From NCBI RefSeq assembly GCF_038023995.1, contig NZ_CP150660.1, forward strand, positions 3,346,501 through 3,410,500: a DNA stretch of 64,000 bases, read 5' to 3'. The notes under the pieces were generated by a model that made no database searches, had not been told where the DNA came from, and saw nothing but the letters and a program-made list of their open reading frames with translations. A program made the position numbers and the translations under genes. Source of the DNA: Polaribacter atrinae (GTDB lineage Bacteria; Bacteroidota; Bacteroidia; Flavobacteriales; Flavobacteriaceae). This document shows positions 1-8,588 of this stretch, one piece after another (the first letter of the stretch is position 1; every line of letters starts with the position of its first letter).

Positions 1-56
1 TGCGTAAACTGTTTAAAAAAGGTATTAGAGAAAATCCTCATCAATATAAAAAATAG
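1..56 (+). CDS. C-terminal tail of an unidentified protein (partial)
   Basis: The frame beginning at base 3 reads 17 codons of a basic tail (ending NPHQYKK) and stops with TAG at 54-56. The rest of the gene lies left of the window. Basic tails like this occur on several cell-envelope enzymes, but nothing here identifies the family. It faces the next gene tail to tail with no room for a separate terminator. Confidence 0.5.
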   Translation, partial: RKLFKKGIRENPHQYKK

Positions 57-1142
57 TTATTTTAAATTATTGAAAATAGCAAGCAATTTTCTCTCTTGCT
101 TTTCCCAAACTAATTCTTGTTTGGCTTTTTTTAGTGCTGTAGAAAAATCTTTCTCTAGTATAGATTTAATTTGCGTAGCAAGTTTTTTAGGGCTTCTATT
201 TGTAACTACTTCTCCTACTTTATAGTCTATTGCAATTTGTTTCATTTCAGGTAAATCAGAAACTAAAATAGGTACTTCTGCTTGGATGTAATCAAATATT
301 TTATTGGGTAAGGCAAATCTATAGTTTAAACCTAAATCTTCTTCTACACTAATACCTAAATTAGCCAAAGGAGTTAATTTGTGTAGTTGCTTCGGAGAAA
401 TCTTCCCTAAGAAATGAATTTTATGCGTTAAGTTATTATTCTTTACTTGCTGTTTTAAGTTATTAAATAGGTCACCATCACCAATAATTACTAAAAGTGT
501 ATTTTCTAAAAAAGGCATGGTATCTATCATTAATTCTAAGCCTCTTCCTAAATTTACAGCACCTTGATATAAAATAATTTTTTGATCTTTAGAGTGAAAA
601 GGAAATTTACCCAACTGAATTTCTTTTTCTTTAGGTAAATTGATAATTGTTTTAAAGTCGGTTTTGTATTTATTGTGATAAAATGCAGCAATACTATTAC
701 AAACCGTGTATGTGTTTTTTAGTTTTGGAAGTATCCAAGCTTCTAAATTAGACCAACATTTTTTAACAAAAGGTTTGTGTACTAATTCAGGAATTTCTGG
801 AAATAACTCATGACTGTCATAAACTATTTTTTTGCCCTGTAAAATGCTAACTAAATAATTGGGTAATAAGGTGTCTAAATCATTAGACAGCAATATGTCT
901 TTTTTAGAAAAAAGCAAAATAAAAAATAAACGAAAATTATACTCAGCATAAAATAAGAACCCCTTGTTAAAAACTAATCGGATTCTTTTTGTGGAATATT
1001 TTCTATTTAAAGGTTGGCTATTCTTTAGTTTTCTACCTATTAAAATAATTTTAAAACCATTTTGATGTAACGTACCGCAAACCTTATCAACACGTTGGTC
1101 TGTTGATAAGTCATTTGTGACAGAAACGATTATTTTTTTCAA
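57..1142 (-). CDS. Glycosyltransferase, GT4-like (GT-B fold)
   Basis: A 361-residue protein that probably transfers a sugar from a nucleotide donor to a cell-surface polysaccharide or lipid acceptor at the cytoplasmic face of the inner membrane. It begins MKKIIVSVTNDLSTDQRVDK, the usual first strand of flavobacterial GT4 enzymes. The acceptor-side half contains YDSHELFPE. The donor-side half contains YQGAVNLGRGLELMI (about residue 190), then an IIGDGD segment and a C-terminal VEEDLGLNYRFALPNKIFDY stretch of the kind that binds the nucleotide sugar in GT-B enzymes. No signal peptide or membrane segment is evident. The substrate cannot be read from sequence. The start ATG at 1142 is the natural one because the N-terminal motif begins there. 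Confidence 0.8.
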   Translation of the reverse strand: MKKIIVSVTNDLSTDQRVDKVCGTLHQNGFKIILIGRKLKNSQPLNRKYSTKRIRLVFNKGFLFYAEYNFRLFFILLFSKKDILLSNDLDTLLPNYLVSILQGKKIVYDSHELFPEIPELVHKPFVKKCWSNLEAWILPKLKNTYTVCNSIAAFYHNKYKTDFKTIINLPKEKEIQLGKFPFHSKDQKIILYQGAVNLGRGLELMIDTMPFLENTLLVIIGDGDLFNNLKQQVKNNNLTHKIHFLGKISPKQLHKLTPLANLGISVEEDLGLNYRFALPNKIFDYIQAEVPILVSDLPEMKQIAIDYKVGEVVTNRSPKKLATQIKSILEKDFSTALKKAKQELVWEKQERKLLAIFNNLK

Positions 1143-1330
1143 AATTTATTTACAGTATTTAGCAAAAATATACTTTTAATTTATGAAAGTCATAAAAATG
1201 TGTAACGTTATGCAGATTCTCTTCTTTGTGATACTCTTTTTTGTAAATAAGATGTGGATTTGTTTACTTGATATTCAGAAGCTTACTTATAATTGAACTA
1301 ATAGACTAACTAATTAATTAATCTTCCAAA

Positions 1331-1510
1331 ATGCCTAAATGTCCGTCATGTAAATCTAGTTTTAGAAAAAGACTAACTCGTAGTTTAGTTTTAAAATTAA
1401 TTCCTAATTCTAAACTTTATAGTTGTCGTAATTGTAAAACCAAATTTTTAAAAGTCCCTTATTTTTTTAAAGCTATTGTATTAAAAAGATTAAAACTCGA
1501 AAAGAACTAA
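1331..1510 (+). CDS. Small double-CxxC zinc-ribbon protein
   Basis: A 59-codon ORF begins with ATG at 1331 and ends with TAA at 1508-1510. It carries two CxxC pairs, C4-P-S-C7 and C32-R-N-C35, spaced as in a zinc ribbon. The rest is basic, with many Lys and Arg and a hydrophobic LKVPYFFKAIVL segment near the C-terminus. A strong terminator follows directly, which supports its being expressed. Many Bacteroidota carry short proteins of this shape near envelope genes with no assigned role. Function unknown; it could bind nucleic acid or mediate a protein contact. Confidence 0.6.
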   Translation: MPKCPSCKSSFRKRLTRSLVLKLIPNSKLYSCRNCKTKFLKVPYFFKAIVLKRLKLEKN

Positions 1511-1527
1511 ATTCTAAAAAAAATAGA

Positions 1528-1556
1528 AAAGCCTTCAAAATTTTGAAGGCTTTTTT
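1528..1556 (+). terminator. Rho-independent terminator after the zinc-ribbon gene
   Basis: GCCTTCAAAA at 1531-1540 and TTTTGAAGGC at 1541-1550 form a perfect 10-bp palindrome followed by TTTTTT. A-rich sequence upstream makes it usable from the other strand as well. Confidence 0.85.
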
Positions 1557-1680
1557 AATTTTAACTGTAAATATTTAGTTGAAATTCAGATTCTCATCCT
1601 AAAAGGGAATTTGTTTTTTGTCGTATTATCTATATAAGTGCATCTATTTTGTAAATTTATATATTTTTTTAGGATAAAAT

Positions 1681-1714
1681 TAAGGTTTATTTAACATTTT
1701 TATTTTAAACCTTA
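1681..1714. promoter_or_regulatory. Inverted repeat upstream of the TonB-type receptor gene
   Basis: TAAGGTTTA (1681-1689) and TAAACCTTA (1706-1714) are perfect 9-bp inverted arms separated by 16 bp, ending 20 bp before the receptor start. The position suits an operator or leader hairpin. No clear TAnnTTTG box was found next to it, so its role is open. Confidence 0.35.
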
Positions 1715-1734
1715 TAGTTTTTTTTGTATCAAAG

Positions 1735-4527
1735 TTGTTGAAACTAAACCATCACAAATTGAAAACAACACTACTATTATTTTTGTTATTTATTTCTTCT
1801 ACCTTATTTTCTCAGAAATTTACTTTAGAAGGTGTTCTTAAAGATCAAGATTCTATTGTTTTAAATGGAGCAACAGTATATGTACAGAGTGTAAAAGATA
1901 GTGTTCCCATAGCTTATGGTATTACAAATAAAAATGGTGAATATTCTTTACGAGTAAATTCTGGAGAGGATGCTAAAGTGATTTTTAATATAGCATCTTT
2001 GGGGTACCAACCTTATGTTAAGGTTGTTAAAGTACCACTTAGTGGCACATTAAATATTGGGTACATTGTGCTAAATAACGATATAGAAGAGTTAGATGTT
2101 ATTACAATTATAGCGAGAGCTCCGCCTGTTTTAATTAAAAAAGATACTGTAGAGTACAATGCAGATAGTTTTAAAACCTTGCCGAATGATAAGGCTGATG
2201 ATTTATTAAAAAAATTACCAGGAGTAGACATCGATATAGATGGTATTATTACGGTAAACGGAATAGAAGTAACAGCTATAAATGTAGACGGAATGCGGTT
2301 TTTTTGTGAGCAAAAAGGAGATATCGCTTTAAAAAACCTGCCAAGTAATGTTATTAGTAAAGTACAAGTAACAGATTATAAAACCGATAATCAAAAATTT
2401 ACTGAAGAGGAGTCGGATTCTGGCACCAAGGAGATTAATTTTAAAATTAAAAAAGGGAAGAACAGAGCTACTTTTGGTGATGTGAAGCTAGGTTATGGTA
2501 CAGATGAAAAGTACCAAGCTAATGCAAATATTTTTAAATTAATAGACGGTAAATAAATAGGCGTTATTGCCGGAAAAAATAATATAAATCTTTCTAAAGG
2601 GATTAATTCTTTACCAGATACAGACACTAGTAATGGGTATATAGAATCTGATTTTGTTGGAGCAAATTATACAAAAGGGAAATGGAATGAAACAAGTGTA
2701 AACGGTAATTATAGGTATAGTGCACAAGATAGAGATTTTGAGAACATAAGTCATAAAGAAACTTTTTTACCCGACTTAAATTATATTACAGACTCTAAAA
2801 GTAGTAGTTTCTCAGATTCAGATAGTCATACAGCCGGAGCTGATTTAAAATTTATTATAAAACCAAAAAGTACTTCTTCCAATAAAAAAGTCCGTTTATC
2901 TAACAAAACAGATTTCAAGAGCTCTAATCAAGAATCTGGTGGTTCTGTAAAAAGTGAGTCGTATTATGACAATGGAGATTTAGTAAGTGATTATAGTTCT
3001 AATAGCGAATCTACTTCATCTAGTAGCGAATTTAAAAATGAATTTTCGGTTACACCTGTTTTAAATAATAAAGCAGATTATTTAAATATAAGTTTAGGTA
3101 CAGATTTCAGCAAAACAGATTCAGATAGTCAAAAATACTCTAAAAACATTCTTGTTAATAGTGATAAAACAGTTATTCAAGATCAAATTAATACGACCTA
3201 TAGTAATAGTAGTAATAGTAGTGATATTAGTTTTAATGCCTTTTGGAGTAAAGAATTATTTACAAATTTTAGGTTAATGCCTAGATATAAGGCAACAGTT
3301 ATTACTACAAAAAGTGAAAAGTATATTTATGATTTTGATGATGCATCAGAAGAATATAATGATTTTAATGAGCTACTAAGTTCAGATAGTAAATATGTTA
3401 CCACAACCTTAAGGCCTGCATTAAAATTAAGATATCAGTATAAAGAACTTCGTTTTGAGGTAGAAGGAGCTTATACAAACACTTACAGAGATTATGAAGA
3501 TGAGTTGGTAACTGCTCGTGATTTTAAGGCAGATTTTGACTATTTAACCTATTCAGGAAGAGTGCGCTATAGAGATGAAAATGGATATAAAAATATCTCA
3601 TTAGAGTATGATCAAAATGTAGATTTACCATCCGTAGGGCAGTTACAACCCGTAGAAAATGTAAGTAATATTACACATGTAATTGTAGGTAATCCGCTTT
3701 TAAAACCAGGAATAAGTCATAATGCACGTTTTCAATATCAAAATAATTTAGCGTACAATAATATCAATATTTCAGGAAACCTTAGAGCTCAATTTATTAA
3801 AGATAAAATTATAAATTCTACCATTACAGATGCCGATCTAAATAGGTACACCACTTATAGTAATATTGATGGTGATTATTCTTATACTGGAAATGTAGCG
3901 GTTTCAAAATCGTATTTTAACAGAAAAACAAATATCAATTTAAATGCACGTTTTAATGCGAACTATAAGAATAGTTTGTCTATTCAAAATGATGTGAAAT
4001 TTACAGCAAAAACAACCGTTTTAAAACCTTCATTTTCTTTTAGCTATTCTTATGATAACAAAGTTGATGTAACTACAACATACAGTTATTCTCAAAATAA
4101 GAGTATTTATGATACCGATGCGTTTAATGATAACAGTTATTTTGTGCAGAATTTAGATATAAACTCTAACGTGTTTTTTCTTAAAAATTCATTTTTATCT
4201 AATAGGGTTTCTTATCGTTACAATAGTAGGGTAGGTGATGAGTTTGATGGAGATGCCGTTTTTTTGAATGCAGGCTTAGGTGTTGAGCTTTGGGATAACA
4301 AAGCAACACTTTCTGTTGTGGCTTACGATATGCTTGGAAAAAATAATGGTTATAGAAGATCTGTAACAGAAACCTATATTCAAGACGTAGAAAATAAAAT
4401 TCTAGAACAATATTTTATGCTAACTTTTGTATATAAGTTTGGTAGTTTTGCTGGTCAAAAAATGAATGTTCAAGGAAAAAATAGAAGTGGTGGAGGGCGT
4501 TCTAGAGGAGGTTCTAGAAGAAATTGA
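1735..4527 (+). pseudogene. TonB-dependent-receptor-like outer-membrane barrel, broken by an in-frame TAA
   Basis: One frame runs from 1735 to the TGA at 4525-4527 and would give about 930 residues, normal for flavobacterial outer-membrane beta-barrel receptors. It starts with a signal peptide (LLLFLLFISSTLFS, from a TTG start with no nearby ATG). Then come a CarboxypepD_reg-like domain (residues about 28-125) and a plug region (KLPGVDIDIDGIITVNG). A long Ser/Asn/Tyr-rich barrel follows, and the tail is Gly/Arg-rich (SGGGRSRGGSRRN). The frame is stopped once, by TAA at 2554-2556 in ..LIDGK-stop-IGVIAG.., and stays open on both sides. CAA (Gln) to TAA is the simplest origin. As it stands, only 273 residues of signal peptide, N-terminal domain and plug would be made, plus possibly an unexported barrel fragment from ATG 3277. 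A base-call error or readthrough is the alternative. Confidence 0.8.
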
Positions 4528-4551
4528 TAAAAATAATCTTTAAAAAATAAA

Positions 4552-4584
4552 AAACCTGTAAATAAAATATTTACAGGTTTTTTT
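4552..4584. terminator. Bidirectional terminator left of attL
   Basis: AACCTGTAAAT (4553-4563) pairs with ATTTACAGGTT (4569-4579), and a run of T follows on the + strand with A residues before it. It serves the receptor gene. Before the element inserted it probably also ended ssrA transcription from the other side, because it sits only 5 bp from the attL core. A very similar hairpin now lies next to attR (24634-24662). Confidence 0.8.
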
Positions 4585-4588
4585 AATT

Positions 4589-4602
4589 GTGGAGACGCCG
4601 AG
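4589..4602. repeat. attL core (14-bp direct repeat)
   Basis: GTGGAGACGCCGAG matches the last bases of the ssrA coding strand complement. The bases after it (TATTGTATT) diverge from the tmRNA, so this is the orphan copy left at the distal end of the element. Confidence 0.85.
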
Positions 4603-4650
4603 TATTGTATTTGTTATTACTAAAAATTATTTTAAATAATAATTAGCTAT

Positions 4651-4674
4651 AAAACCCTTTATTTTAAGGGTTTT
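4651..4674. terminator. Hairpin between attL and the integrase gene
   Basis: AAAACCCTT (4651-4659) pairs with AAGGGTTTT (4666-4674), with a 6-base loop. It could stop transcription entering the element or leaving it through attL. Confidence 0.5.
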
Positions 4675-4719
4675 CTTATATTCGTTAAAGTTTAGAGGTA
4701 TAACCTGATATAACATTTT

Positions 4720-4738
4720 CAGCACCTAAAACAGCACC
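4720..4738. repeat. Probable integrase arm-type repeat, left end
   Basis: CAGCACCTAAAACAGCACC contains CAGCACC twice, 12 bp apart. A related copy (16 of 19 bases) lies near the right end at 24604-24622 in the same orientation. Repeats of this kind inside both ends usually bind the N-terminal arm domain of the tyrosine recombinase. It ends 14 bp before the integrase ATG, so binding there could also regulate int. Confidence 0.5.
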
Positions 4739-4752
4739 TATAAATTTTAACT

Positions 4753-6006
4753 ATGAAATACTCTTTTAAGCTAAAGCATCCGAATCAAGAAAAAGAAACA
4801 CTTATCTACTTTACATCATCTTTCAAAAATGAGGGTAAAACTTTTGTTTATTCTACAGGTGAAAAAATTGAGCCCAAGTTTTGGGATTTTAAAAATAAGC
4901 TACCATTGTCAAGGGGTAAAACTTCTAAGTTTTCTAATAGTATAAAATTACAATTAGATAGACATTCAAACCTTTTCTTAGAAACAGCTAGTTTATATAA
5001 GAAAATGAAAGAGGATTTTACATCAAAAACGTTGAAGTCAGCTTTTGATGAAGAGTTTAAAAAAACTACAGGCAAAGCAAATGTTTTTTTTGAAGCTTAT
5101 GATGCTTTTACTGCTGAGAAAACAAATAGTAAAGAATGGTCAGCTGCTACTGTTAAAAGATATAAGAATATTAAAAATTTACTTACAAAATTCGAAAATG
5201 AAAAAAAATATAAACTAACTTTTACTAGTGTTAATGATCGTTTTTATAGTGAGTTTACAGCTTATTGTTTGGATGATTTAAAGCATATTAATAATACGTA
5301 TTCTAGGAATTTAGGATTGATAAAAACATTTTTGTTTTGGTCTTTAAAAAATAAATACACATATAATGATTCTTTTATTTCCTTTAAGAAACTTGAAAGA
5401 GTAATAACAAAACAAATAGCCTTAACAATTGAAGACTTAAATAAATTACTTGAGTTTGATTTTGATTTAGAAAAACATGAAAGAGTAAGAGACGTTTTTG
5501 TTTTTGCTTGTGTTACAGGGATGAGATTTGGTGAATTATCATTGATAAAGAAAAGTAATGTAACCAACGAAAATATAATTCTTAAAGAAGATAAAGATCT
5601 CTCAAAGCCAGCAAGAGAAATACCGCTAACAAGTATTTCAAAATATCTCTTAAAAAAATACGATTATAAACTTCCTTTAATAGCTAATCAAAAGCAAAAC
5701 GAGTATATCAAAGAGGTTTTTCAAGAACTTGGATATACAGACCTTGTTCAGAAAGTAACTACTAAAGGGAAAGAAAATATAAAGGTAGAAATGTTTTACT
5801 ATGACAGAATAAGTACTCATACCGCTAGAAGAACCTTTATTACAATGATGAAGAGACAGGGGAAGAGCGATAAATTAATTGCATCTATTACTGGACATAG
5901 AGATATGAAAACGCTAAATCAGTATTATCAAGTTAGTGAACCAGAAAAGAAAGAAGCTATGGACGAAGTGTTTAATATTCCATTACCTAAATTGAAAAAA
6001 GCATAA
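4753..6006 (+). CDS. Tyrosine recombinase (site-specific integrase)
   Basis: This 417-residue enzyme cuts and joins the attachment sites to integrate and excise the element. The N-terminal part (about 1-95) looks like an arm-binding domain with KFWDFKNKLPLSRG, followed by a SAM-like core-binding region (about 110-210). The catalytic residues are visible: R258 in TGMRFGEL, H356-T-A-R359, H382 in the TGHRD box and the nucleophile Y391 (or Y392) in LNQYY. The length is normal for Bacteroidota integrases. The gene lies 150 bp from attL, reads into the element and is 9 bp from the next gene. The set looks complete, so the enzyme is probably active. Confidence 0.95.
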   Translation: MKYSFKLKHPNQEKETLIYFTSSFKNEGKTFVYSTGEKIEPKFWDFKNKLPLSRGKTSKFSNSIKLQLDRHSNLFLETASLYKKMKEDFTSKTLKSAFDEEFKKTTGKANVFFEAYDAFTAEKTNSKEWSAATVKRYKNIKNLLTKFENEKKYKLTFTSVNDRFYSEFTAYCLDDLKHINNTYSRNLGLIKTFLFWSLKNKYTYNDSFISFKKLERVITKQIALTIEDLNKLLEFDFDLEKHERVRDVFVFACVTGMRFGELSLIKKSNVTNENIILKEDKDLSKPAREIPLTSISKYLLKKYDYKLPLIANQKQNEYIKEVFQELGYTDLVQKVTTKGKENIKVEMFYYDRISTHTARRTFITMMKRQGKSDKLIASITGHRDMKTLNQYYQVSEPEKKEAMDEVFNIPLPKLKKA

Positions 6007-6015
6007 AGAGATAAT

Positions 6016-6840
6016 ATGAAGAAAATAGCTATTTTTTTAAACACTTTTACTGATGCTGTAATTTTATTAGTTTATAAAATTAAGAAGATTAAAGAAAAAT
6101 ATTTATTACTCTTTAAGAAACAAAAGAGTTTATTTGTTTTAATTCCATTAATCATTTTTTTAATCTATTATTTATTAAGTAGTATCTATGAACTGTATAC
6201 CACAAAGTCTACTTTTATCATAAAAGTTTTATTATGGGCTATGATTCCTGTACTCGTATTTTCAATACTTGCTTATCTGAAGATAGTATTAGAACTTTCG
6301 TTTTCGAGTGTTTTTAAAAGTAATAAATCTAAATTCAGAGATGAAATTGATGAAATTCAAAATGCTGAAAAAAGCACAGATATTGACGAGATTAAAGTTG
6401 AAAAAAAAGAAGAACTTATTTCTTTAAAAGATTCTTCCATAGAAAGTCAAATGTCTAGTGAATTACAAAAACAAGAATTTTATAATTTTTTCCCAAAAGA
6501 TATTTTCAATCTGAAAATTGAAAAATTATTGATTGAAAATGGAGTTATAGAAATAAATGGTAAATGGATAAAAGGAGGTTTTCTTCCTAAAAAGAATCAG
6601 ATATATGTGTTACTTACAAAATTTCATTTATTAGGTCTTGTAAATCTCAATAAGCGTGGAAATAAGAAGAAAATTATTGTTTTATCACAAGTTTATTTTG
6701 ATGAAATTTTAGATGAATCTGATTTTGGAAAGATTTTTAATAACTCAACAGATAGTTCAATCGATAAATCACATGATCCTTTTAAGTCCGTTTTTGCAAA
6801 ATTAGTTTTTCTAAATACTATAGAAATAGAAAATTTATAG
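6016..6840 (+). CDS. Two-helix membrane protein of unknown function, next to integrase
   Basis: 274 residues, not recognised. A basic N-terminus (KIKKIKEKYLLLFKKQK) is followed by two hydrophobic segments at about 39-57 (VLIPLIIFLIYYLLSS) and 69-92. A charged linker comes next (about 100-150). The soluble C-terminal half contains GKWIKGGFLPKKNQIYVLL and resembles a small winged-helix-like fold in its pattern, without a clear family match. The 9-bp gap to the integrase gene suggests co-transcription. Proteins of this type recur beside integrases in flavobacterial elements; a role in maintenance or excision would be guesswork. Confidence 0.6.
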   Translation: MKKIAIFLNTFTDAVILLVYKIKKIKEKYLLLFKKQKSLFVLIPLIIFLIYYLLSSIYELYTTKSTFIIKVLLWAMIPVLVFSILAYLKIVLELSFSSVFKSNKSKFRDEIDEIQNAEKSTDIDEIKVEKKEELISLKDSSIESQMSSELQKQEFYNFFPKDIFNLKIEKLLIENGVIEINGKWIKGGFLPKKNQIYVLLTKFHLLGLVNLNKRGNKKKIIVLSQVYFDEILDESDFGKIFNNSTDSSIDKSHDPFKSVFAKLVFLNTIEIENL

Positions 6841-6922
6841 TCTATTTTATTTAAAACAGTATTTAAAGCTGCCTATTTAACCTATTTTTCCTAAATAGGG
6901 AATACTCGTTATGTCTAGTTAT

Positions 6923-6930
6923 TAGGTTTG
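6923..6930 (+). promoter_or_regulatory. Bacteroidota -7 box for the excisionase-like gene
   Basis: TAGGTTTG fits TAnnTTTG exactly and lies 30 bp before the ATG at 6961. Just upstream, CCTATTTA (about 6865) and TAAATAGG (about 6891) form a short inverted repeat that could be an operator. Confidence 0.5.
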
Positions 6931-6960
6931 TACCATAATTAATACTAAAGCTATAATTTT

Positions 6961-7242
6961 ATGGACAACACTCATTTATTAATACAATCTTCGGATTTAA
7001 AAGAAGTAAAGAGTTTATTAAACCAAATACTTAATAGACCTAAAGAAGACCTAAGTCAAAAACTGTATACAGTTAAAGAAGCAAGCTCGCTTTTTAAAGT
7101 TACAGAACTTACCGTACGAAATAAAATAAAGGCTGGTGAAATAAAAGCTTTTAAAATTGGAGATTCAGTTCGTATCAAACACGAAGAAATCTTTAATTCA
7201 CTTCAAGAAGTAAAATCAATAAAATACAAAAGAAAAGCGTAA
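6961..7242 (+). CDS. Excisionase-like helix-turn-helix DNA-binding protein
   Basis: 93 residues. The MerR/excisionase-type HTH occupies about 42-87: YTVKEASSLFKVTELTVRNK, then a wing with GEIKAFKIGDSVRIKHEEI. This is the classic HTH_17 layout of recombination directionality factors and small element regulators. The N-terminal 35 residues are helical and may mediate dimerisation. It has its own promoter box, ends in a terminator and stands between the integrase and replication genes. It probably bends DNA for excision, or switches element genes, or both. Proteins with the same fold are also plain transcription regulators, so the excision role is inferred. Confidence 0.8.
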   Translation: MDNTHLLIQSSDLKEVKSLLNQILNRPKEDLSQKLYTVKEASSLFKVTELTVRNKIKAGEIKAFKIGDSVRIKHEEIFNSLQEVKSIKYKRKA

Positions 7243-7277
7243 AGGAGCTCCAACTCTTTTACGCTTTATTATTTTTT
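7233..7277 (+). terminator. Terminator overlapping the end of the excisionase-like gene
   Basis: AAAGCGTAAA (7234-7243), which includes the stop codon, pairs with TTTACGCTTT (7258-7267), followed by ATTATTTTTTT. Confidence 0.75.
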
Positions 7278-7296
7278 TAAAACAGTATTAACCTAT

Positions 7297-7319
7297 ACCG
7301 TATGTGGCAAATATACGGT
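7297..7319. promoter_or_regulatory. Inverted repeat before the VapE-type ATPase gene
   Basis: ACCGTAT (7297-7303) and ATACGGT (7313-7319) are perfect 7-bp arms around a 9-bp centre. The GTG at 7304, which would be the longest-ORF start, falls inside this palindrome. This favours the ATG at 7340 as the true start and the palindrome as a regulator site or leader hairpin. Confidence 0.45.
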
Positions 7320-7339
7320 TTAAAACTCTATTTACAAAA

Positions 7340-8500
7340 ATGGATAATGAAGAACTATACATAAATAATAAATTACTAAAGAACACTACAGTGTATGATA
7401 CGATTCATAAATATGTGAACGGTAGATATGAAATCGTACTCAATATAATAACACACGAATTACTAATTAGGTACAAAGGCTCTAAAGAATGGGAAGTTCT
7501 CAATGAAAAATCTTTAATGATTGAACTAACCAAAAAGAAAATTAAATTTAAAAAATTTGAATTAGAAACATATTTAGGTTCTAATTATATAAAACAAATT
7601 AACCCCTTAAAGCAATACTTTAATAATCTTAATAAATGGGATGGAGTAGATCATATTAAAAACCTAACCTCATACATTCCAACTGATGATAATGTGTTTT
7701 TTGAATATCACTTAAAAAAATGGCTTGGAAGAAGTATAAAAACTGCATTGGAAGAAAACTTCTACAACAAGCAATGTCTTGTGTTTCTTCAAGAAAAACA
7801 AAATTCGGGAAAGAGTAGTCTATGTAGGTTTTTTTGTCCGCCTGAATTAAAAAAACATATCGCAGAGAACATCAGTGATGATAAAGATGGATTAATCCAA
7901 CTGTGTAAAAACCTCTTAATCAATCTAGATGAAATAGATAAACTTTCGATAAAATACATAAACGCTTATAAATCGATGTTTTCAAAAACACACATAAACA
8001 TAAGGCTACCGTACGCAAAAAACAATTCACATCAGACCCGAAATTGCTCCTTTATAGGCTCAACTAACCTCATAAATTTTTTAAGAGATGAAACAGGTAA
8101 TGTTAGATGGGTTTGCATTGAACTCATAGGACAAATTGATTTTAATTACTCAAAAGACATCGATATCAATAAGGTTTGGGAGCAAGCTTTTCATCTAGCT
8201 TACAAGGACAAAAGTTTTAATTGTGATTTAACTGTGAATGACATAAAAGAAAATGAAGAAAGGAATGAAAACTATAAGCACACAACTATCGAAGAAGAGT
8301 TAATAAATCAACTGTTTGAAAAATCTGATAATAGAGATGATTTTATGACAACCACAACAATTACAATGATAATTAAGAAAGAGTATTCATCCGTAAGCCA
8401 CATAACGATTGGTAAAATTTTAAGAAAATTAAAGTTCAAGCGGGTTAACAGCAGAACCACAGGAGTAAAAGGATACTTAATTCAGTTACGAAAAAAATAA
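7340..8500 (+). CDS. VapE-like (virulence-associated E family) P-loop ATPase
   Basis: 386 residues from ATG 7340; the frame stays open to a GTG at 7304, but that start lies inside a palindrome. A Walker A-like QNSGKSS (K158) and Walker B with LLINLDEIDKL mark the SF3-helicase-like ATPase of the VapE family, as does the downstream FIGSTNLINFLRDETGNVRW, where GSTN and the R-W segment act as sensor and arginine finger. The C-terminal 60 residues look like a winged helix. In satellites and mobilizable elements this family is taken to support element replication together with the primase, which is the next gene here. A 15-bp hairpin separates the two. Confidence 0.82.
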   Translation: MDNEELYINNKLLKNTTVYDTIHKYVNGRYEIVLNIITHELLIRYKGSKEWEVLNEKSLMIELTKKKIKFKKFELETYLGSNYIKQINPLKQYFNNLNKWDGVDHIKNLTSYIPTDDNVFFEYHLKKWLGRSIKTALEENFYNKQCLVFLQEKQNSGKSSLCRFFCPPELKKHIAENISDDKDGLIQLCKNLLINLDEIDKLSIKYINAYKSMFSKTHINIRLPYAKNNSHQTRNCSFIGSTNLINFLRDETGNVRWVCIELIGQIDFNYSKDIDINKVWEQAFHLAYKDKSFNCDLTVNDIKENEERNENYKHTTIEEELINQLFEKSDNRDDFMTTTTITMIIKKEYSSVSHITIGKILRKLKFKRVNSRTTGVKGYLIQLRKK

Positions 8501-8518
8501 AAGTTTTCATCAAATCAC

Positions 8519-8562
8519 CTTACCCATCTTACCTATTTCATAAAAAAGGTAAGATGGGTAAG
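8519..8562. repeat. 15-bp perfect inverted repeat built from GGTAAG units
   Basis: CTTACCCATCTTACC (8519-8533) pairs fully with GGTAAGATGGGTAAG (8548-8562) around a 14-base loop. Each arm holds two GGTAAG hexamers 9 bp apart, giving four copies in 44 bp. It lies between the ATPase and primase genes. It lacks a T-run on either side, so it is more likely a protein-binding site or replication origin feature than a simple terminator. Confidence 0.6.
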
Positions 8563-8588
8563 ATAAAATCACCAAAAGAAAAATAAAA

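Noticed and set aside
7304..7339. GTG at 7304 as the start of the VapE-like gene
   Set aside because: It lies inside the palindrome 7297-7319, and ATG 7340 gives a normal start. The longer form remains possible.
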